Below are positions 7,397 through 15,778 of a stretch of 37,581 bases of DNA, piece after piece. This stretch comes from an uncultured Clostridium sp. (lineage in GTDB: Bacteria > Bacillota > Clostridia > TANB77 > CAG-508). Each line of letters starts with the position of its first letter. Position 1 is the first letter of the stretch. Where the stretch lies: NCBI GenBank assembly GCA_900552655.1, contig USAE01000012.1:1-37581 (forward strand), given 5' to 3'. A program made the translations under genes and the position numbers. The notes beneath the pieces were generated by a model. It was not told the origin of the DNA and ran no database searches. It worked only from the letters and a program-made list of their open reading frames with translations.

Positions 7397-8502
7397 TATT
7401 TATATAACCTCCTAACTGAAGAATCTACATATAAGGGATTCGCATTCATTTTTACTTTTTCTCCTATTTTTAAATTCTCACCTGTTATATCTACTGTAAG
7501 ATGATACATTCCAATTCTTCCTAAAATTGCATATTTTTTATTATTTATTTCTACATATAATTTTGTGTCTTTAAATAATTTTTTTATAGCTTGTACTACA
7601 TCTCTAAGCTTATTTGTCGTAGATAACATATCATTTTCAAGTCTCATATGATACCCCTCTGCATAACCAGTTGGTATTATAGCAACTTTAGTTTCTTTCT
7701 TTGTTTTATAAGTATTAGAATAACCTATATTCCATCCTTTTGGTAATATTTTTATTTCAGAAATTTCACTTTCCAAATATCCTATCTTTTTTAATCCTAA
7801 TTTATTTGCTACTGAAATTCGACCTAAAAATGCTGAACCTATTCTTACTGCATTTAAGTTCATATTTGGAAATCTTATGAATGCAGAAGAATTTGATATA
7901 TGTTTTATTGGAATATTTATTTCATTTTCTTCTAGTTTTTTTATAAGGTTAATAAAGTTTTCATATTGGTAGTTTGTCCACTTTTCTTTATAAAAAGATG
8001 TTGAAAAATGAGAAAATATTCCTTCTACCACTGCAAATTTTTGCAATTTTTTTATATCCCCTATTATTTGCTCTTCTTCATTATATAAATACCCATATCT
8101 TCCAAAACCGGTATCTATTTTTATATGAATTTTTGGTTTCTTATTCAACCTTTTAATAACATTTATTAAAGCTTCTTTTGCTTCTTTTGACCCAATTGTA
8201 ATAGTAATATTATTTTTCACCATTTCTTCTATATCATTTTCTATAGCTGTAGAAGACATCATTAAGATATCTTCTTTTATTCCATATTCACGTAATTTTA
8301 TAGCTTCTTCTGTACTTGCAACTGCTAAATATTCAATTCCATTATCTATTAAAAAATTAGAATATTCTTTTAATCCTAATCCATACCCATTTGATTTAAC
8401 AATTGCTATTATTTTTAATTTTTCATCACTTTTTTTTGCATATTCTTTTATTTGTTTTATATTATGTTTTAAATCTTGCTTTTCTATAACTAAAACTGCC
8501 AT
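7396..8502 (-). CDS. alr: Alanine racemase
   Basis: PLP-dependent fold-type III racemase giving D-alanine for peptidoglycan. It has 368 residues. The PLP lysine is K36 in IAIVKSNGYGLG (family: VVKANAYGHG). The catalytic tyrosine is probably Y261 in NIGYSNTY. KIDTGFGRYGY, AVRIGSAFLGR and IIPTGYAEGY are family landmarks, and the C-terminus ends in SSVRRLYK. The usual CMDQ near the second active site reads GMYHLTVDI, a divergence that leaves some room for another amino-acid racemase. ATG 8502 follows GAAGGAG at good spacing. It heads the operon with the DUF1189 protein and ftsH. I see only a weak upstream promoter (TTAAAC/TAAAAT). Confidence 0.88.
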   Translation of the reverse strand: MAVLVIEKQDLKHNIKQIKEYAKKSDEKLKIIAIVKSNGYGLGLKEYSNFLIDNGIEYLAVASTEEAIKLREYGIKEDILMMSSTAIENDIEEMVKNNITITIGSKEAKEALINVIKRLNKKPKIHIKIDTGFGRYGYLYNEEEQIIGDIKKLQKFAVVEGIFSHFSTSFYKEKWTNYQYENFINLIKKLEENEINIPIKHISNSSAFIRFPNMNLNAVRIGSAFLGRISVANKLGLKKIGYLESEISEIKILPKGWNIGYSNTYKTKKETKVAIIPTGYAEGYHMRLENDMLSTTNKLRDVVQAIKKLFKDTKLYVEINNKKYAILGRIGMYHLTVDITGENLKIGEKVKMNANPLYVDSSVRRLYK

Positions 8503-8585
8503 ATTTTCTCCTTCAAGTTATTTTTAATCTATTAATTTATAAAATTTTAATATGCTAATCTTTATGTTTAACTTAACATACTTTT

Positions 8586-9650
8586 TTATTTTTTATTTCT
8601 ATTCATTAATAATGTTCTAACTCTTTTAAAGATTTTTTCAGATATTTTATATAGGTTATATCTTATTGGTGAGTAATCCATGTGAAGTTCTCCTATAAAT
8701 TCTGTGAATTCTGCACCAAATCCTTGTTTAAATCTATACAATCCATATTGAGGGTGATTTTCATCAACAACTCCAGAAACGCCTCTTAAGTCATATATAT
8801 CATCTCCTCTAGAAATTGCTATTTTAATCATTTCCCATTGTAAAAGATAATTTGGCATTAAATTTCTATGTTCATTACTACTTGCTCCATATAGGTACCA
8901 TGTTTTATTACCATACATAATAGGAATAACTCCTGAAATTGGCTTTCCTTCATAATATGCCATTAATACCTTCATATGTTCTGGTGCTAATGCATCATAC
9001 ATTTGCTCGAAATATTCTAGTGGTCTTATCATAAAACCATCTCTTTTTCCTGTTTCAATCATTATTTTATGAAAGTCTTTTAAATCTTCTTTATTTCCTT
9101 CTTTTATTGTAACACCTTTTCTCCCTGCTAATCTTACATTATATCTTGTCTTAGAATGAAACGCTTTGAATACTTCGTCCTCTGTTTTTCCTTTTATATC
9201 TAGTCTAAATACATATCTAGGTTGAATTTCATCTCTAAAATCTTTAGCATCATCTTTTATTTTATATCCTAATTTTGTTACTATTTCTCTAAATTCTTTA
9301 TCATCGCTTTTTATATCTGGCTCTATTTTTAATACCATTGCATGATATTTCTTGGCAAGTTCTTTTGCACCATCTGTTAATTGTTTTAAAACTTCTTCAT
9401 TGTGAATATCACAAACTGGTCCTCTTGATGAATACATTAAATATCCAAAAATTGGTATTTTTCTAAGTAAGACACTTAAAGAACCTATAATATTATTATT
9501 TTCATCTTCTGCTAAAATAATTTCATTTTTCCAAAAGTTTTTTACTTTTCCCCATTCTAAAGATTGTTGAAAATTACATCTTTCATTATGTTCTAAAAAT
9601 TCTGTATATTTCTTTTTATCTTCTTCACTATTTAAATCTAAAAATCTCAA
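8586..9650 (-). CDS. FemAB-family aminoacyltransferase (FemX-like)
   Basis: Probable tRNA-dependent ligase adding an amino acid to the lipid II stem peptide. It has 354 residues with the doubled GNAT fold of Fem proteins. Visible landmarks are FQQSLEWGKVK near the N-terminus, YLMYSSRGPVCD, RYNVRLAGRKGVTIKEG, TWYLYGASSNEHRNLMPNYL, and YDLRGVSGVVDENHPQYGLYRFKQGFG (described here by its ends YDLRGVSG and YRFKQGFG). The long coiled-coil arm of FemA itself is absent, which fits FemX-like enzymes. The start is TTG 9650, seven nt behind GGAGG; no ATG is near. The amino acid added cannot be predicted. Alanine racemase lies just downstream, so both act on wall precursors. Confidence 0.88.
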   Translation of the reverse strand: MRFLDLNSEEDKKKYTEFLEHNERCNFQQSLEWGKVKNFWKNEIILAEDENNNIIGSLSVLLRKIPIFGYLMYSSRGPVCDIHNEEVLKQLTDGAKELAKKYHAMVLKIEPDIKSDDKEFREIVTKLGYKIKDDAKDFRDEIQPRYVFRLDIKGKTEDEVFKAFHSKTRYNVRLAGRKGVTIKEGNKEDLKDFHKIMIETGKRDGFMIRPLEYFEQMYDALAPEHMKVLMAYYEGKPISGVIPIMYGNKTWYLYGASSNEHRNLMPNYLLQWEMIKIAISRGDDIYDLRGVSGVVDENHPQYGLYRFKQGFGAEFTEFIGELHMDYSPIRYNLYKISEKIFKRVRTLLMNRNKK

Positions 9651-9688
9651 TTTAATTCCTCCAATGTGTACTCTATTTTCATTTTCAT

Positions 9689-9717
9689 ATTTTACACTAA
9701 CTATATTTTTTTTACAA
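9689..9717 (-). promoter_or_regulatory. Promoter of the FemAB gene
   Basis: On the minus strand TTGTAA (9717-9712), a 17-nt spacer and TAAAAT (9694-9689), about 40 nt before the TTG start. Confidence 0.5.
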
Positions 9718-9721
9718 GTAT

Positions 9722-9754
9722 TTTTCCCCTATTTAAAGATTAAATAGGGGAAAA
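9722..9754. repeat. Perfect 14-bp inverted repeat
   Basis: The arms TTTTCCCCTATTTA (9722-9735) and TAAATAGGGGAAAA (9741-9754) surround a 5-nt loop. Both strands have A rather than T after the stem, so this is not a standard terminator. It lies directly upstream of the FemAB promoter, between that gene and the 49-residue ORF. It could be an operator, an mRNA-stabilising 3' hairpin, or a mobile repeat. Confidence 0.7.
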
Positions 9755-9791
9755 GAAATATATGTTTTATTTTAAATTCCGAAGTTTTCCT

Positions 9792-9941
9792 TTAGCAACA
9801 TCTTGAATTTCCAAAGTTAGTAAATAATAGTAAAAATATTATTATAAAAAATAATATTTCGCTATCTCCACATCCACAAAACATATTTCCAAATAATCCA
9901 CCATTATTGCATCCACAATTCATTCCTCTTTCTTCTTGCAT
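9792..9941 (-). CDS. 49-residue Cys-rich membrane peptide
   Basis: A small ORF with ATG 9941 behind AGGAGGG at a 6-nt spacing. The N-terminal 28 residues are Gly/Asn/Cys rich, with NCGCNN and FCGCGD pairs. One hydrophobic helix follows (about 29-41, EILFFIIIFLLLF), and the end is NSRCC. In all it has six cysteines. The plan, a short CGCG head and a single helix, resembles small spore or membrane peptides of the YjcZ/SscA kind seen in spore formers. I base that on composition only. It diverges from the U32 gene and has its own ribosome binding site. A sporulation promoter would support a coat or forespore role; I cannot identify one. Confidence 0.65.
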   Translation of the reverse strand: MQEERGMNCGCNNGGLFGNMFCGCGDSEILFFIIIFLLLFTNFGNSRCC

Positions 9942-10075
9942 ATTTACCCTCCTAACCTTTTAATAAAGCTATTAATTATTAATTTTAATTTTTCGCTTTT
10001 TTATATGATATATTATGCTAATTTAATTTTTTATGTTACAATAGATGTATATATTAAATTAAAGGAGTGATTTTC

Positions 10076-12490
10076 TTGGAATTACTTTCACCTGTTGGTG
10101 ATTTTGAATGCTTAAAAGCTGCTGTGCAAAATGGCGCTGACAGTGTATATTTTGGAGCAAACAATTTTAGTGCACGAGCTTTTGCAAATAATTTTGATTA
10201 TGAAACTTTACAAATGGCTATAGATTATGCCAAACTTAGAAATGTAAAAACTCATCTTACATTAAATACATTAATAACTAATGATGAATTTAAATCTGCT
10301 GTAGATCTTGCAAATTTTGCATACAACTCTGGTATTGATGCAATTATCGTGCAAGACTTAGGTTTGGCCTTATATTTAATAAAGAATTTTCCAGGTTTAG
10401 ATGTTCACGCTAGTACTCAAATGACTATACATAATTTAGAATGCGCACAAACTATGCAAAAATTAGGTTTTAAACGTGCTGTACTGGCTCGTGAATTGTC
10501 TATTCCAGAAATTTATGATATATGTAAAAATACAAATATTGAAATAGAAACTTTTATTCATGGTGCATTATGTCTTTCTTATTCTGGACAATGTTTAATG
10601 TCTAGTATAATTGGTGGTCGTTCAGGAAATAGAGGAAAATGTGCTCAGCCTTGTAGATTACCTTATAAAGTAAAAGGCTATGATAATTCTTTAAATTACC
10701 TATTAAGTCCAAAAGATTTATGTGGGTTAGAATTTATTCCTGATTTAATAAAAGCAGGAGTTTCATGTTTAAAAATAGAAGGTAGAATGAAATCTCCAGA
10801 ATATGTAGCTACCGTTACCAGAATTTATAGAAAATATATTGATAAATACTTAACTAATGATAATTACGAAATAGAAGAATCTGATAAAAATGATTTGTTA
10901 CAAGTATTTAACCGTGGTGGATTTTCTTCTGGACATTTAAAAAGTTCACCTAATACAGATTTTATATTTCCAAGTAAGCCAAACAATGCAGGTATATATA
11001 TAGGAAATGTTTCACACTATAATATTTCTAAAGGATATATAAATGTTAATTTAAATAATGATATTTCAATTGGAGATACTATTTCCTTAGATAATGGTAA
11101 TAAGAAATATACAGTATCTGAATTAATGATAAACACCCAAAATATTAATTCTGGTTTTACTGGTCAAAAAGTTACCATTGGAAGATTAAAAGGTAATATT
11201 AATGTAGGTTCTAAAGTTTATAAGTTGTCAAGTAAAGATTTAACAAATAAAGCTCACTCTTCTTATGAAAATAATATTGAAAATAAGAAAATACCTTTAA
11301 ATGCACACATAACTATAAAAGAAAATGAGCCTATTTCTTTAACTGTTTCTACTATAAATACACCTGGTAGCATTTACAACGATATAACTGTTACAGAGAA
11401 ATCTGAATTAGTTCCTGTCGTTGCGATTAATAAACCATTAGATGTTGATAGAGTTATAAGTCAATTGAGTAAAACTAATAATACTCAGTTTGAGTTTAAA
11501 AATATCCAAGTAAACTTAGATTCTAATTTATTTATTACTAAAATTAGCGCAATAAATAACTTACGCAGAAAAGTTCTAGCTAAAATTGAAACTTTAGCAT
11601 TAAATAACATGAGAAAAAATTTAGATATCACCTATGTTAACTTTTCTTCAAGTAATTCACATATTTATAAAAAAGAAGTTTCTGTATGTTTTAATATTTT
11701 AAATCCTAGTTATTCTTATGAAGATTTAAATAGTTTTGCTAAAGCTTATATACCATTAAAATATTTCTATGATAGCAAATATGCTCCTTGCATTCGCGCT
11801 ATTTCTAAAAAAGCTAAGCTTTATATTTATCTGCCAGTTATTATAAAAGGAAATTATAAAAATTTACTTGCAAATTATATAAAAATGGCCATAGAAAATT
11901 ATTCTATAGAAGGTTTTGTTTTTTCTAATATTGGGAATATCGAATTTTTAAAACATTTACAAAAAAAGTACAGTAAAGATTTTAAACTTATTGGGAATTA
12001 CACTTTAAATGTTTTTAATATTAACACAGTTAAAGAATTACTAGATATGAATGTGGATATAATAGGAATATCTCCAGAATTAAATAAGTCTTCTATTATG
12101 TCTTTATGTTCTAATTATGGAAATAATTTAGAAATATTTGCATATGGTAATGTTCCACTTATGAATACTAATTATTGTTTTCTTGGTAAATCTAATAAAT
12201 GTTACCCAGATTGTTCTAAAAAATGTTTTAATTCGAACGAAAAATTCTTTTTAGAAGATAGGATTGGTTTTAATTTTAGATTTATACCAGATAATATTCA
12301 GACTGTTACAACTATTTTTAATAGTAGAATAACTTCTATAGAAACTAAAGATTTTAATATTGGTTCTTTAAGAATAAATTTACTTGATGAAACAATTGAC
12401 GAAATAAATAATATTATTAATACTATAAGTTTAGGAAATAGACTTGAAGGTAATATGTATACAAATGGTAATTTAAATAGAGATATTTAA
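10076..12490 (+). CDS. U32 family 'peptidase', long form (RlhA/TrhP-like)
   Basis: An 804-residue U32 protein. Characterised members install hydroxyl groups on RNA bases (RlhA on 23S rRNA, TrhP/YrrN-YrrO on tRNA uridine 34); some relatives are annotated as collagenases. The frame opens at GTG 10067, but that GTG is part of the AAAGGAGTG site. TTG 10076, 8 nt behind it, gives the typical start MELLSPVGDFECLKAAV. The signature FIHGALCLSYSGQC and GNRGKCAQPCR supply C166, C173, C189 and C193, expected to hold an Fe-S cluster. CLKIEGRMKSPEYVA follows. A long second half matches the extended form with a DUF3656-like insert, ending with more cysteines (NKCYPDCSKKC). An extended -10 (TG-T-TACAAT, 10037-10042) lies upstream. 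Confidence 0.92.
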   Translation: MELLSPVGDFECLKAAVQNGADSVYFGANNFSARAFANNFDYETLQMAIDYAKLRNVKTHLTLNTLITNDEFKSAVDLANFAYNSGIDAIIVQDLGLALYLIKNFPGLDVHASTQMTIHNLECAQTMQKLGFKRAVLARELSIPEIYDICKNTNIEIETFIHGALCLSYSGQCLMSSIIGGRSGNRGKCAQPCRLPYKVKGYDNSLNYLLSPKDLCGLEFIPDLIKAGVSCLKIEGRMKSPEYVATVTRIYRKYIDKYLTNDNYEIEESDKNDLLQVFNRGGFSSGHLKSSPNTDFIFPSKPNNAGIYIGNVSHYNISKGYINVNLNNDISIGDTISLDNGNKKYTVSELMINTQNINSGFTGQKVTIGRLKGNINVGSKVYKLSSKDLTNKAHSSYENNIENKKIPLNAHITIKENEPISLTVSTINTPGSIYNDITVTEKSELVPVVAINKPLDVDRVISQLSKTNNTQFEFKNIQVNLDSNLFITKISAINNLRRKVLAKIETLALNNMRKNLDITYVNFSSSNSHIYKKEVSVCFNILNPSYSYEDLNSFAKAYIPLKYFYDSKYAPCIRAISKKAKLYIYLPVIIKGNYKNLLANYIKMAIENYSIEGFVFSNIGNIEFLKHLQKKYSKDFKLIGNYTLNVFNINTVKELLDMNVDIIGISPELNKSSIMSLCSNYGNNLEIFAYGNVPLMNTNYCFLGKSNKCYPDCSKKCFNSNEKFFLEDRIGFNFRFIPDNIQTVTTIFNSRITSIETKDFNIGSLRINLLDETIDEINNIINTISLGNRLEGNMYTNGNLNRDI

Positions 12491-12495
12491 TTTTA

Positions 12496-12518
12496 GAGCA
12501 GGAATAATATTCCTGCTC
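12496..12518. terminator. Hairpin between converging genes
   Basis: Palindrome GAGCAGGAATA-A-TATTCCTGCTC just after the U32 stop and after the convergent RNHCP gene. The stem is strong but the T tract is poor on both strands. Confidence 0.6.
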
Positions 12519-12524
12519 ATTTCA

Positions 12525-12842
12525 TTATATTGGATTACTACTTAGTTTTATAATTAAATTCATATCATCATCTTTAGCTGCTTTATTCTTCCTTATTGCA
12601 CCACATTTTTCACATTTAAAAACAATTACATATCCTTTTTTAGAATTTAATTCTATTCCTATTGGTTTTAATTTTCCATGGCATTTCTCTTCTCTATCTC
12701 CTGGATTTATATCTACATGTTTAGAATATAAGCAATATGGGCAATGATTTCTACAAGAATATTCTAATTTATGTACCAATTTTCCACAATTTTCACATAC
12801 AAATTCTTCATCTATTTCTGTAAATTTACTATTTTTTATCAT
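12525..12842 (-). CDS. RNHCP domain zinc-ribbon protein
   Basis: A 105-residue protein with the eponymous RNHCP motif (SCRNHCPYCLYSKHVD, about residues 29-44). Paired cysteines at CENCG, HCPYC and CEKCG form probable zinc ribbons. PGDREEKCHGKL is also characteristic. The biochemical function of the family is unknown; nucleic-acid binding is a common guess from the fold. ATG 12842 follows AGGAG. It lies 10 nt behind the uridine kinase gene, so both are likely on one mRNA that ends at the hairpin at 12496-12518. Confidence 0.9.
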   Translation of the reverse strand: MIKNSKFTEIDEEFVCENCGKLVHKLEYSCRNHCPYCLYSKHVDINPGDREEKCHGKLKPIGIELNSKKGYVIVFKCEKCGAIRKNKAAKDDDMNLIIKLSSNPI

Positions 12843-12852
12843 ATTTTAACTC

Positions 12853-14484
12853 CTAATATTTAAAATCTCCATTTCCTAAGAATTCTCTTAATAATGAATT
12901 TGTTGGTATTAATTCTTTTGGTATTTCTTTAAAATATTGTAAAATTTCGCATAATCTTTTAGCTTCTGAATATTCTTCTTCTGAACTATCTATTTCCTTT
13001 AATAATGGCAATGCCATAGTTTTTAGTACTGACATTTCATATACTAAGGATGTATTAAACATTACATCTGCCTGTTCTTGATATGGGAATATATTTTTCT
13101 CTTCTCCTCTATTTACTGAAGGCCACATTCTTAGTGTGTGAAGTGCAGAATATCCTCTAAATTGGTAATCCCTTACAATTCTTCTTATTAATCTTGAATC
13201 TGTTGTTGATATTCTATTAAAATAATCTATATTTAACACAGTTAAAGCACTAATATAAATTTTAAATTTATTTTCTTTTGGGATACTTTCTGTTAATTTA
13301 TCATTTAAGCAATGAATTCCTTCAATTACCAAAACATCATTTTTATTTAATTTTAGCTTTTCTCCTCTATATTCTTTATGACCTGTATGGAAATTAAATG
13401 AAGGTGTTTCTACTTCTTCTCCATTTAACAATTTTAATATTTGATCATTAAATAAATTCATATCTATTGCATTTATATCTTCAAAATCGTAATTTCCATC
13501 TACATCTTTTGGTGTGTCTTCTCTTTCTACAAAATAATTATCTACAGATATTGTTACAGGTCTTAAGCCATTTAATTCTAATTGTAATCCTAATCTTTGT
13601 GCAAAAGTTGTCTTTCCTGAAGATGATGGACCTGCTATCAAAATTACTTTTGCATTTTTATTCTGAGCTATTTTATCTGCTATTTGTGATATTTTCTTTT
13701 CATGTAATGCTTCATCTAATAATACTATATGTTTTGCTTCACCATTTTCTATTTTAGTATTTAGCTTATATAAAGTGTTTATATCTAATAGCCTATGTAT
13801 ATTTTCATAATCTTGTAGAGCTGCTAATAATTTTGGGTTATCTTCAAATTGTTGTAATTTTGTTATATCTTTTCTATTAGGATATCTTATAATAAATCCA
13901 TGTTTATATTTTTCTAATTTAAATATCTTCATATATTTTGTAGATATCGGCATAACACCATAAAAATAATTGTAATAATCTTCACAATAATATAGCGTAA
14001 CATGATTTCTTTCTTCTATATCTTTTTGAAGTATGCCTTTTAAGGTTTTATTTTTTTCGTAAAATTCATTTGCTTCTTCTTTAGACATTATAACTTTTTC
14101 TATTGGCAAATCTTTTTGTACAATTTCATTCATTTTATTAGTAATTGCTTCTAACATTTCATCTGTAACTTTCATATTATCTATTTCGAAAAACATAGAG
14201 TTTGACAATTGGTAGTCAACTGTTAGTAAAGCTTTAGGATACAATTCTGAAAAAGCCTTTGCCATAATATAATTTAATCCTCTTATATAGATTCTAAGAC
14301 CATCTTTATCTGATATATCTATAAATTCTATGTTTGTATCTTCTTTTAAAGTATGATTTAACGATTGTATTTGGTTATTACATATACAAGCAATTATGTG
14401 CTCATTACATTCTTTTTCGAATAGTTCTATAACTTTCTTAGGTTCTTGTATTTCTATAATTTTATCTTTATATGTTACTTTCAT
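12853..14484 (-). CDS. Uridine kinase-like protein with TGS and ThrRS-like N-terminus
   Basis: A 543-residue composite protein. Residues 1-60 look like a TGS domain. Residues 65-240 resemble the tRNA second additional domain of threonyl/alanyl-tRNA synthetases (LNYIMAKAFSELYP, SMFFEIDN). Residues 275-480 are a uridine-kinase P-loop domain with Walker A GPSSSGKTT (285-293), SVDNYFVERE and VLVIEGIHCLND. It is expected to phosphorylate uridine or another nucleoside with ATP or GTP. The zinc-binding histidines of a true editing domain are not evident, so the N-terminus is probably a regulatory or RNA-binding relic. This fusion is known in clostridia and Thermotoga. The ATG at 14484 has an AAAGGAAG site. 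The RNHCP gene follows. Confidence 0.88.
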   Translation of the reverse strand: MKVTYKDKIIEIQEPKKVIELFEKECNEHIIACICNNQIQSLNHTLKEDTNIEFIDISDKDGLRIYIRGLNYIMAKAFSELYPKALLTVDYQLSNSMFFEIDNMKVTDEMLEAITNKMNEIVQKDLPIEKVIMSKEEANEFYEKNKTLKGILQKDIEERNHVTLYYCEDYYNYFYGVMPISTKYMKIFKLEKYKHGFIIRYPNRKDITKLQQFEDNPKLLAALQDYENIHRLLDINTLYKLNTKIENGEAKHIVLLDEALHEKKISQIADKIAQNKNAKVILIAGPSSSGKTTFAQRLGLQLELNGLRPVTISVDNYFVEREDTPKDVDGNYDFEDINAIDMNLFNDQILKLLNGEEVETPSFNFHTGHKEYRGEKLKLNKNDVLVIEGIHCLNDKLTESIPKENKFKIYISALTVLNIDYFNRISTTDSRLIRRIVRDYQFRGYSALHTLRMWPSVNRGEEKNIFPYQEQADVMFNTSLVYEMSVLKTMALPLLKEIDSSEEEYSEAKRLCEILQYFKEIPKELIPTNSLLREFLGNGDFKY

Positions 14485-14535
14485 AGCATTCTTCCTTTCG
14501 TTTTTACTACATAATATTTTATATTATATTATTTA

Positions 14536-15435
14536 TTAAGTCAAACTATTCTTAAATTCTGGTACATATTCTTCTTCATGTTCACCTAAGTCTTGCATAT
14601 AACCATTTTCTATTCCAATTTCATATATATAGTCTTCTATATCTTCATACTCTTTTATATTTATTTTTCTACTAAGTTCTTTTATTTCTTTTGCTTTATA
14701 TGTTGGAAAATATTGTGCCATAATACTTATATATACTTCATCATCTACATTTTCTTTTATCCACTTTAATACATTTTTTGTGTTTTGATTTTCATTTGGC
14801 AAAATAAGGTGTCTTATAATTAATCCTTTTTGGATTATTCCATTTTCATTTAATTTAGGTGGTCCTACCTGGTTATACATTTCTTTTATCGCTTGTGTCG
14901 TTATTTCAAAATAGTTATTCACATTAGAATATTTTTTTCCTAAGTTATTATTTGAATATTTAAAATCTGGTAAATATACATCTATATATCCTTTTAGTAA
15001 TTGCAATGTTTCTATATTTTCATAGCCATTTGAATTATATATTATTGGAATTTTTAAACCTTTTGATTTTGCAGTCTTAATTGCCTCTATAATATGGTAC
15101 ACATACATTACTGGTGTTACTAAATTTATGTTATGTGCTCCTTTATTTTGTAAATTTAGCATACTATTTGTTAAAAAATCTACACTAACTTCCTCTCCCA
15201 TTCCTTCTTGGCTTATTTTATAATTTTGACAAAAAACACAATTAAAATTACAATTAGAAAAAAATATTGTTCCAGAACCTTTTGTACCACTTATACAAGG
15301 CTCTTCAAAATGATGTAACGATACTAATGATATTTTTACTTTATCTGTAGCCTTACATTTCCCAATTTTTCCTCTTAACCTATTTACATTACATTTATGT
15401 GGACATAATTTACATTGTTCTAATCTTTCTAACAT
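14536..15435 (-). CDS. PflX-like radical SAM protein
   Basis: A 299-residue radical SAM protein related to pyruvate formate-lyase activators (COG1313/PflX type). The cluster motif CNFNCVFC supplies C62, C66 and C69. An N-terminal Cys set, CKLCPHKC (C8, C11, C15) and GKC (C27), may bind another metal centre. The open frame reaches 15549, but that part runs into tRNA-Tyr. ATG 15435 behind AAAGGTG is the sensible start. The substrate is unknown and no glycyl-radical enzyme is nearby, so an activase role is not supported by context. A LexA-like box lies 22 nt before the start, and the terminator of the tRNA unit separates it from the tRNAs. Confidence 0.88.
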   Translation of the reverse strand: MLERLEQCKLCPHKCNVNRLRGKIGKCKATDKVKISLVSLHHFEEPCISGTKGSGTIFFSNCNFNCVFCQNYKISQEGMGEEVSVDFLTNSMLNLQNKGAHNINLVTPVMYVYHIIEAIKTAKSKGLKIPIIYNSNGYENIETLQLLKGYIDVYLPDFKYSNNNLGKKYSNVNNYFEITTQAIKEMYNQVGPPKLNENGIIQKGLIIRHLILPNENQNTKNVLKWIKENVDDEVYISIMAQYFPTYKAKEIKELSRKINIKEYEDIEDYIYEIGIENGYMQDLGEHEEEYVPEFKNSLT

Positions 15436-15457
15436 ATTTTCACCTTTTAGCATTGTT

Positions 15458-15471
15458 CGAACTTTTGTTCG
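15458..15471. promoter_or_regulatory. LexA/DinR-like operator
   Basis: A perfect CGAAC-TTTT-GTTCG palindrome. The known Gram-positive SOS box is CGAAC-N4-GTTCG or close to it. It lies 23-36 nt upstream of the PflX-like start. The core arms match fully, but the central four bases do not fit the preferred RNRY pattern, and no clear promoter overlaps it. Confidence 0.5.
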
Positions 15472-15481
15472 TTTGTATTTT

Positions 15482-15508
15482 AAAAATAAAATACAAGTTT
15501 CCTTGTAC
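15482..15508 (-). terminator. Terminator of the tRNA unit
   Basis: On the minus strand TACAAG-GAAA-CTTGTA is followed by TTTTATTTTT, starting 6 nt after the tRNA-Tyr CCA end. Confidence 0.75.
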
Positions 15509-15513
15509 TTTAT

Positions 15514-15599
15514 TGGTGGGCAGAGATGGATTCGAACCATCGTACTCAAATGAGAACAGATTTACAGTCTGCCGCCTTTAGCCACTCGGCCACCTACCC
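15514..15599 (-). tRNA. tRNA-Tyr (GTA)
   Basis: An 86-nt class II tRNA. The acceptor pairs GGGTAGG with TCTGCCC, followed by discriminator A and an encoded CCA. The anticodon loop is CTGTAAA (GTA) between GCAGA and TCTGT. The extra arm is long, as expected for bacterial tRNA-Tyr, and the T loop is TTCGAAT. It is second in a two-tRNA unit, 13 nt after tRNA(CAU). Confidence 0.95.
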
Positions 15600-15612
15600 A
15601 TATATATAAAAA

Positions 15613-15689
15613 TGGTGCTCCCTCAAGGATTTGAACCTTGGACCCACCGGTTATGAGCCGGTTGCTCTGACCAACTGAGCTAAGGGAGC
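15613..15689 (-). tRNA. tRNA with CAU anticodon (elongator Met or Ile2)
   Basis: A 77-nt tRNA with acceptor GCTCCCT/AGGGAGC, discriminator A and encoded CCA. The anticodon loop CTCATAA lies between ACCGG and CCGGT. The first base pair is complete and the anticodon stem lacks the three G-C pairs of an initiator, so this is not tRNA-fMet. Elongator Met and the lysidine-modified Ile2 share the anticodon; I lean to Met but cannot exclude Ile2. Confidence 0.9.
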
Positions 15690-15704
15690 TTATCAACGAG
15701 ATTT

Positions 15705-15733
15705 AGTATACTATCTTTTATATAATATGTCAA
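15705..15733 (-). promoter_or_regulatory. Promoter of the tRNA unit
   Basis: Consensus TTGACA (15733-15728), a 17-nt spacer and TATACT (15710-15705), 15 nt before the first tRNA. Very strong, as expected for stable RNA. Confidence 0.85.
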
Positions 15734-15778
15734 TACTTTTTTAATTATTTTTTTATTTTTTTCAAAAAAATTGTCTAA

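Noticed and set aside
15436..15549. N-terminal extension of the radical SAM protein
   Set aside because: It would translate tRNA-Tyr and the terminator; ATG 15435 has its own ribosome binding site.
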